Shown piece after piece: positions 41,955 through 43,796 of a stretch of DNA of 43,796 nt (positions are counted from its first letter, which is position 1; each line of letters begins with the position of its first letter). Location: assembly GCF_000378145.1 (NCBI RefSeq), contig NZ_KB899305.1, positions 1-43,796 on the forward strand, given 5' to 3'. The position numbers and the translations under genes are program-made. The notes beneath the pieces are model-generated. The model saw nothing but the letters and a program-made list of their open reading frames with translations. It made no database searches and was not told the DNA's origin. Origin of the DNA: Saccharibacillus kuerlensis DSM 22868 (lineage in GTDB: Bacteria; Bacillota; Bacilli; Paenibacillales; Paenibacillaceae).

Positions 41955-42881
41955 TTAGTGCACGGTGTCGACAATCATGAGCAGGAACGTAACCATCATA
42001 TAATAAATGGAGTACATAAATACTTTTTTGCCCCAGGCATCGGGATCTTGGCCTTTCGCCAGTCCTTTGACCGCGAAATACAGCCACAATATTGTAATGC
42101 CGACTGAAGCGATGGTAAAGATCAAGCCCACATAACCGTAAGCATGCATCAGGATCGGCACTGGAATCAGCAGGACGATGTAAGGCAGCATCTGCCATTG
42201 CGTACGACGAATCCCCTTAACGACCGGCAGAATCGGGAAGCCCGCTGCGCGGTATTCTTCAACCCGGCGAATGCCTAGTGCCCAGAAGTGCGGCGGCTGC
42301 CACAGGAACATCCACAGGAACAGCAGAACTGCGCCCATATCAATGCTGTTCGTAACCGCAACATAACCGATTACAGGCGGCATCGCTCCGGAGATTCCAC
42401 CCAGCGATGTGCTCCAAGTCGATGTACGTTTCAGCCACATGGTGTACAGCACCACGTAAGCGAACATACCGATAACACCGCAGATCCCCGTCAGCACTCC
42501 GCAGAATGTGAATAGGATAGCAAGCCCTAGCACTCCAAGTACAATGCCGTAAGTCAGCACGACTCCGGGAGCGATTTTCCCTGTTGGCAGTGCCCGGTTC
42601 TTAGTCCGTTCCATCTTGGTGTCCATCTCGCGGTCCAGATAGTTATTGAATACGCCGGATGCACCGACAATCAACATCGTACCGACCAGCGTAGCAATCA
42701 GATTGGCCCAGTTAATATTCCACTGCGAAGCCAGCCAGAAACCGGCCAGCGTAACAAACAGGTTCGAGCGCAAAATGCCCGGTTTGGCCAGCGTGACGAA
42801 GTCTCTCCAAGTCGCCCGTGTATCCATATCTTCCGCCACTGGAGCGGCATCCGAAGCTGCGTAATTTATTGATTTGCTCAC
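41955..42881 (-). CDS. ctaB: Protoheme IX farnesyltransferase (heme O synthase) CtaB
   Basis: UbiA-superfamily prenyltransferase that adds a farnesyl group to heme b, giving heme O, the substrate of CtaA. About 308 aa, nine helices. The substrate motif is NNYLDREMDTKMERT followed by RALPTG; other family segments are LAKPGILRSNLFVTLAG, KRTSTWSTSLGGISGAMPP and WQPPHFWALG. The GTG at 42881 follows AAAGGAGG; an open frame reaches 42932 but adds basic residues not seen in the family. It has its own promoter at 42995. Confidence 0.94.
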   Translation of the reverse strand: MSKSINYAASDAAPVAEDMDTRATWRDFVTLAKPGILRSNLFVTLAGFWLASQWNINWANLIATLVGTMLIVGASGVFNNYLDREMDTKMERTKNRALPTGKIAPGVVLTYGIVLGVLGLAILFTFCGVLTGICGVIGMFAYVVLYTMWLKRTSTWSTSLGGISGAMPPVIGYVAVTNSIDMGAVLLFLWMFLWQPPHFWALGIRRVEEYRAAGFPILPVVKGIRRTQWQMLPYIVLLIPVPILMHAYGYVGLIFTIASVGITILWLYFAVKGLAKGQDPDAWGKKVFMYSIYYMMVTFLLMIVDTVH

Positions 42882-42994
42882 GCGCTTATTTCCTCCTTTA
42901 GTTTTTGCATCCTTATTTTTACATCTATACAATCAGTTCGATCATCATCAAATCGACTTCAGAAAAGTCGAGAGAAAGTATCGCTATGAAATTT

Positions 42995-43023
42995 ATCATA
43001 TCAAAGCGCCTTCCAATTGCCAA
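42995..43023 (-). promoter_or_regulatory. Sigma-A promoter for ctaB
   Basis: Minus strand: TTGGCA (43018-43023), 17-bp spacer, TATGAT (42995-43000). Two TCATGA palindromes lie upstream near 43060-43075. The rest of 42882-43207 holds a TATACT (43160-43165) that may be the -10 box of the small gene at 43208. Confidence 0.7.
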
Positions 43024-43207
43024 CGATTCCCGAAACAAGTTCGATAATTTGACAATTTCATGAGATTTTCATGACAAAAGCAAAAAAAGTAGTGGAAATT
43101 TCCGCAGGGAAGGTTACACATTTAAGCGAGATTTTTGGATTTTCTTGCTTGAAATAAGGTATACTAAGCTTATCTTAATCTTACATTATCAATACGGAGG
43201 TTTTCCG

Positions 43208-43387
43208 ATGAATAAAGGTCTTGCTCTCTGGTTTGCCGCGTCCTCGATGATCCTTGTTACCCTCTGTGCGATCATGATTACTGAAAATCCATGGTTGGCT
43301 GTCGTTTTTGGTATTCTTGCCGTATTCAATATTGGCTGGGGATTCGTAACGAAAGCCCGTATTCGCCGCAAAACAACAGGCGTTTAA
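43208..43387 (+). CDS. Small membrane protein, 59 aa
   Basis: ATG with CGGAGG seven bases upstream. Two hydrophobic helices (GLALWFAASSMILVTLCAIMI and WLAVVFGILAVFNIGWGFV) and a basic C-terminal tail (KARIRRKTTGV). It loosely recalls the DUF5325/YlaF type of small Bacillales membrane proteins, which I cannot confirm. It stands alone, between ctaB and an insertion element. Confidence 0.7.
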   Translation: MNKGLALWFAASSMILVTLCAIMITENPWLAVVFGILAVFNIGWGFVTKARIRRKTTGV

Positions 43388-43528
43388 CTTAACTCCGCCC
43401 GTCCTGTACGCCATCCTTGCATCTGCTGCTATAAACAAATCGGTATACCTTTATGAAAGCGTTAGCTTAAATCAAGTTCGGTTACGCAAAAAGCTGCCTC
43501 CATTTGTAATGGATTGGTATTATCCCCT

Positions 43529-43796
43529 CAAGGTAGACAGTGAAAAAAGACCTCATGGTAAAATGAGATCAACACTGAAGACCGGAGGGGATTTTTTATG
43601 GCTAAAAAAGGACAAACGTTCAAGCGATACGAGGAAGAAACCAAACGGGAAGCCGTGAGGTTGAGAACCGAAGAAGGCTGGAGCTATCCCCAAATCATGG
43701 AGAAGCTGAACATCGCAAATAAATCCCAGATTCAACGGTGGGTTGAGAAAAGTAAGACGGGGGAAGGCTTTGCCGACCAACGCGGACGTTGGAACA
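43529..43796 (+). mobile_element. Left end of an IS3-family-like insertion sequence (partial)
   Basis: A TCAAGGTAGACAGTGAAAAA segment starting near 43529 resembles the terminal inverted repeat of IS3-type elements, followed by a CTCAT/ATGAG hairpin and the first transposase frame. The right end lies beyond the window, so the exact boundary and any target duplication cannot be seen. The interval 43388-43528 shows no gene. Confidence 0.6.
43598..43796 (+). CDS. IS3-family transposase OrfA (partial)
   Basis: ATG with GGAGGGG before it. The visible 66 residues begin MAKKGQTFKRYEEETKREAV and continue with a helix-turn-helix (EGWSYPQIMEKLNIANKSQIQRW), as in IS3-group OrfA, the DNA-binding part of the transposase. 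OrfB with the DDE catalytic domain would lie outside the window, normally made by frameshifting. The frame is open to the window edge. Confidence 0.82.
   Translation, partial: MAKKGQTFKRYEEETKREAVRLRTEEGWSYPQIMEKLNIANKSQIQRWVEKSKTGEGFADQRGRWN

Noticed and set aside
1-43796. tRNA, rRNA or prophage genes
   Set aside because: I looked for TTCGA-type tRNA arms, rRNA-conserved blocks and phage structural genes and saw none.

Overview
The window looks like chromosome from a Gram-positive, spore-former-type bacterium of the family Paenibacillaceae (Paenibacillus or a close relative such as Saccharibacillus). This rests on Bacillus-type DnaB, HemQ, CtaA/CtaB, a YumC-type ferredoxin reductase, YuzB/YutI/YutM-like genes, an mntABCD operon, a SAM-I riboswitch, strong GGAGG ribosome-binding sites and frequent GTG/TTG starts. 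The presence of mqnE points to menaquinone synthesis by the futalosine route, unlike Bacillus subtilis. The genus is inferred; no rRNA is present.

Layout. 1-470: a 52-53 bp tandem repeat (7 copies) beside dnaB. 471-6869: dnaB, hemQ, a two-component system and a type II NADH dehydrogenase (ndh) with a Rex-like operator. 7320-10043: ferredoxin-NADP reductase and three membrane-protein genes, including a TraX family member. 10359-13250: a three-gene ABC importer of the TrpX type. 13317-15585: a YetF-like protein, a divergent HPr kinase-like protein and the Fe-S carrier ErpA. 15994-18477: mqnE and a second NDH-2-like gene, followed by the first copy of a structured repeat. 18548-20401: a broken PTS EIIB gene that keeps its antitermination leader, then an anti-sigma/ECF sigma pair. 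20581-24642: yuzB, the NfuA-like yutI, a 15-copy ACTTC microsatellite and metNPQ under a SAM-I riboswitch. 25021-29695: ctaA, a thioredoxin-like protein, a SpoVB/MurJ-like flippase, a DUF456 protein and a Cof-type phosphatase. 29913-35161: a Gfo/Idh/MocA oxidoreductase, the second copy of the structured repeat, and mntABCD behind an MntR-type operator. 35284-41255: two tandem class B penicillin-binding proteins, a membrane transglutaminase-like protein and a hypothetical protein. 41473-43796: a toprim protein, ctaB, a small membrane protein and the left end of an IS3-type element.

How the genes fit together. Much of the window serves aerobic respiration: quinone reduction (ndh and the yutJ-like gene), menaquinone synthesis (mqnE), heme b by the coproporphyrin route (hemQ), heme O and heme A (ctaB, ctaA), and Fe-S delivery (erpA, yutI, possibly yuzB). 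A second theme is the cell envelope (two PBPs and a SpoVB/MurJ-like flippase). A third is uptake of methionine and manganese, each under a recognisable control element.

The most interesting unexplained signal is a pair of dispersed elements (18265-18354 and 31080-31175). Each has conserved flanks around a perfect 15-bp stem whose inner base pairs differ between copies but stay complementary. Each is followed 70-90 nt later by a same-strand intrinsic terminator. This is what a small structured RNA family would look like. Other points worth a look are the EIIB remnant with an intact RAT/terminator switch and the HPr kinase-like gene with an altered family signature.
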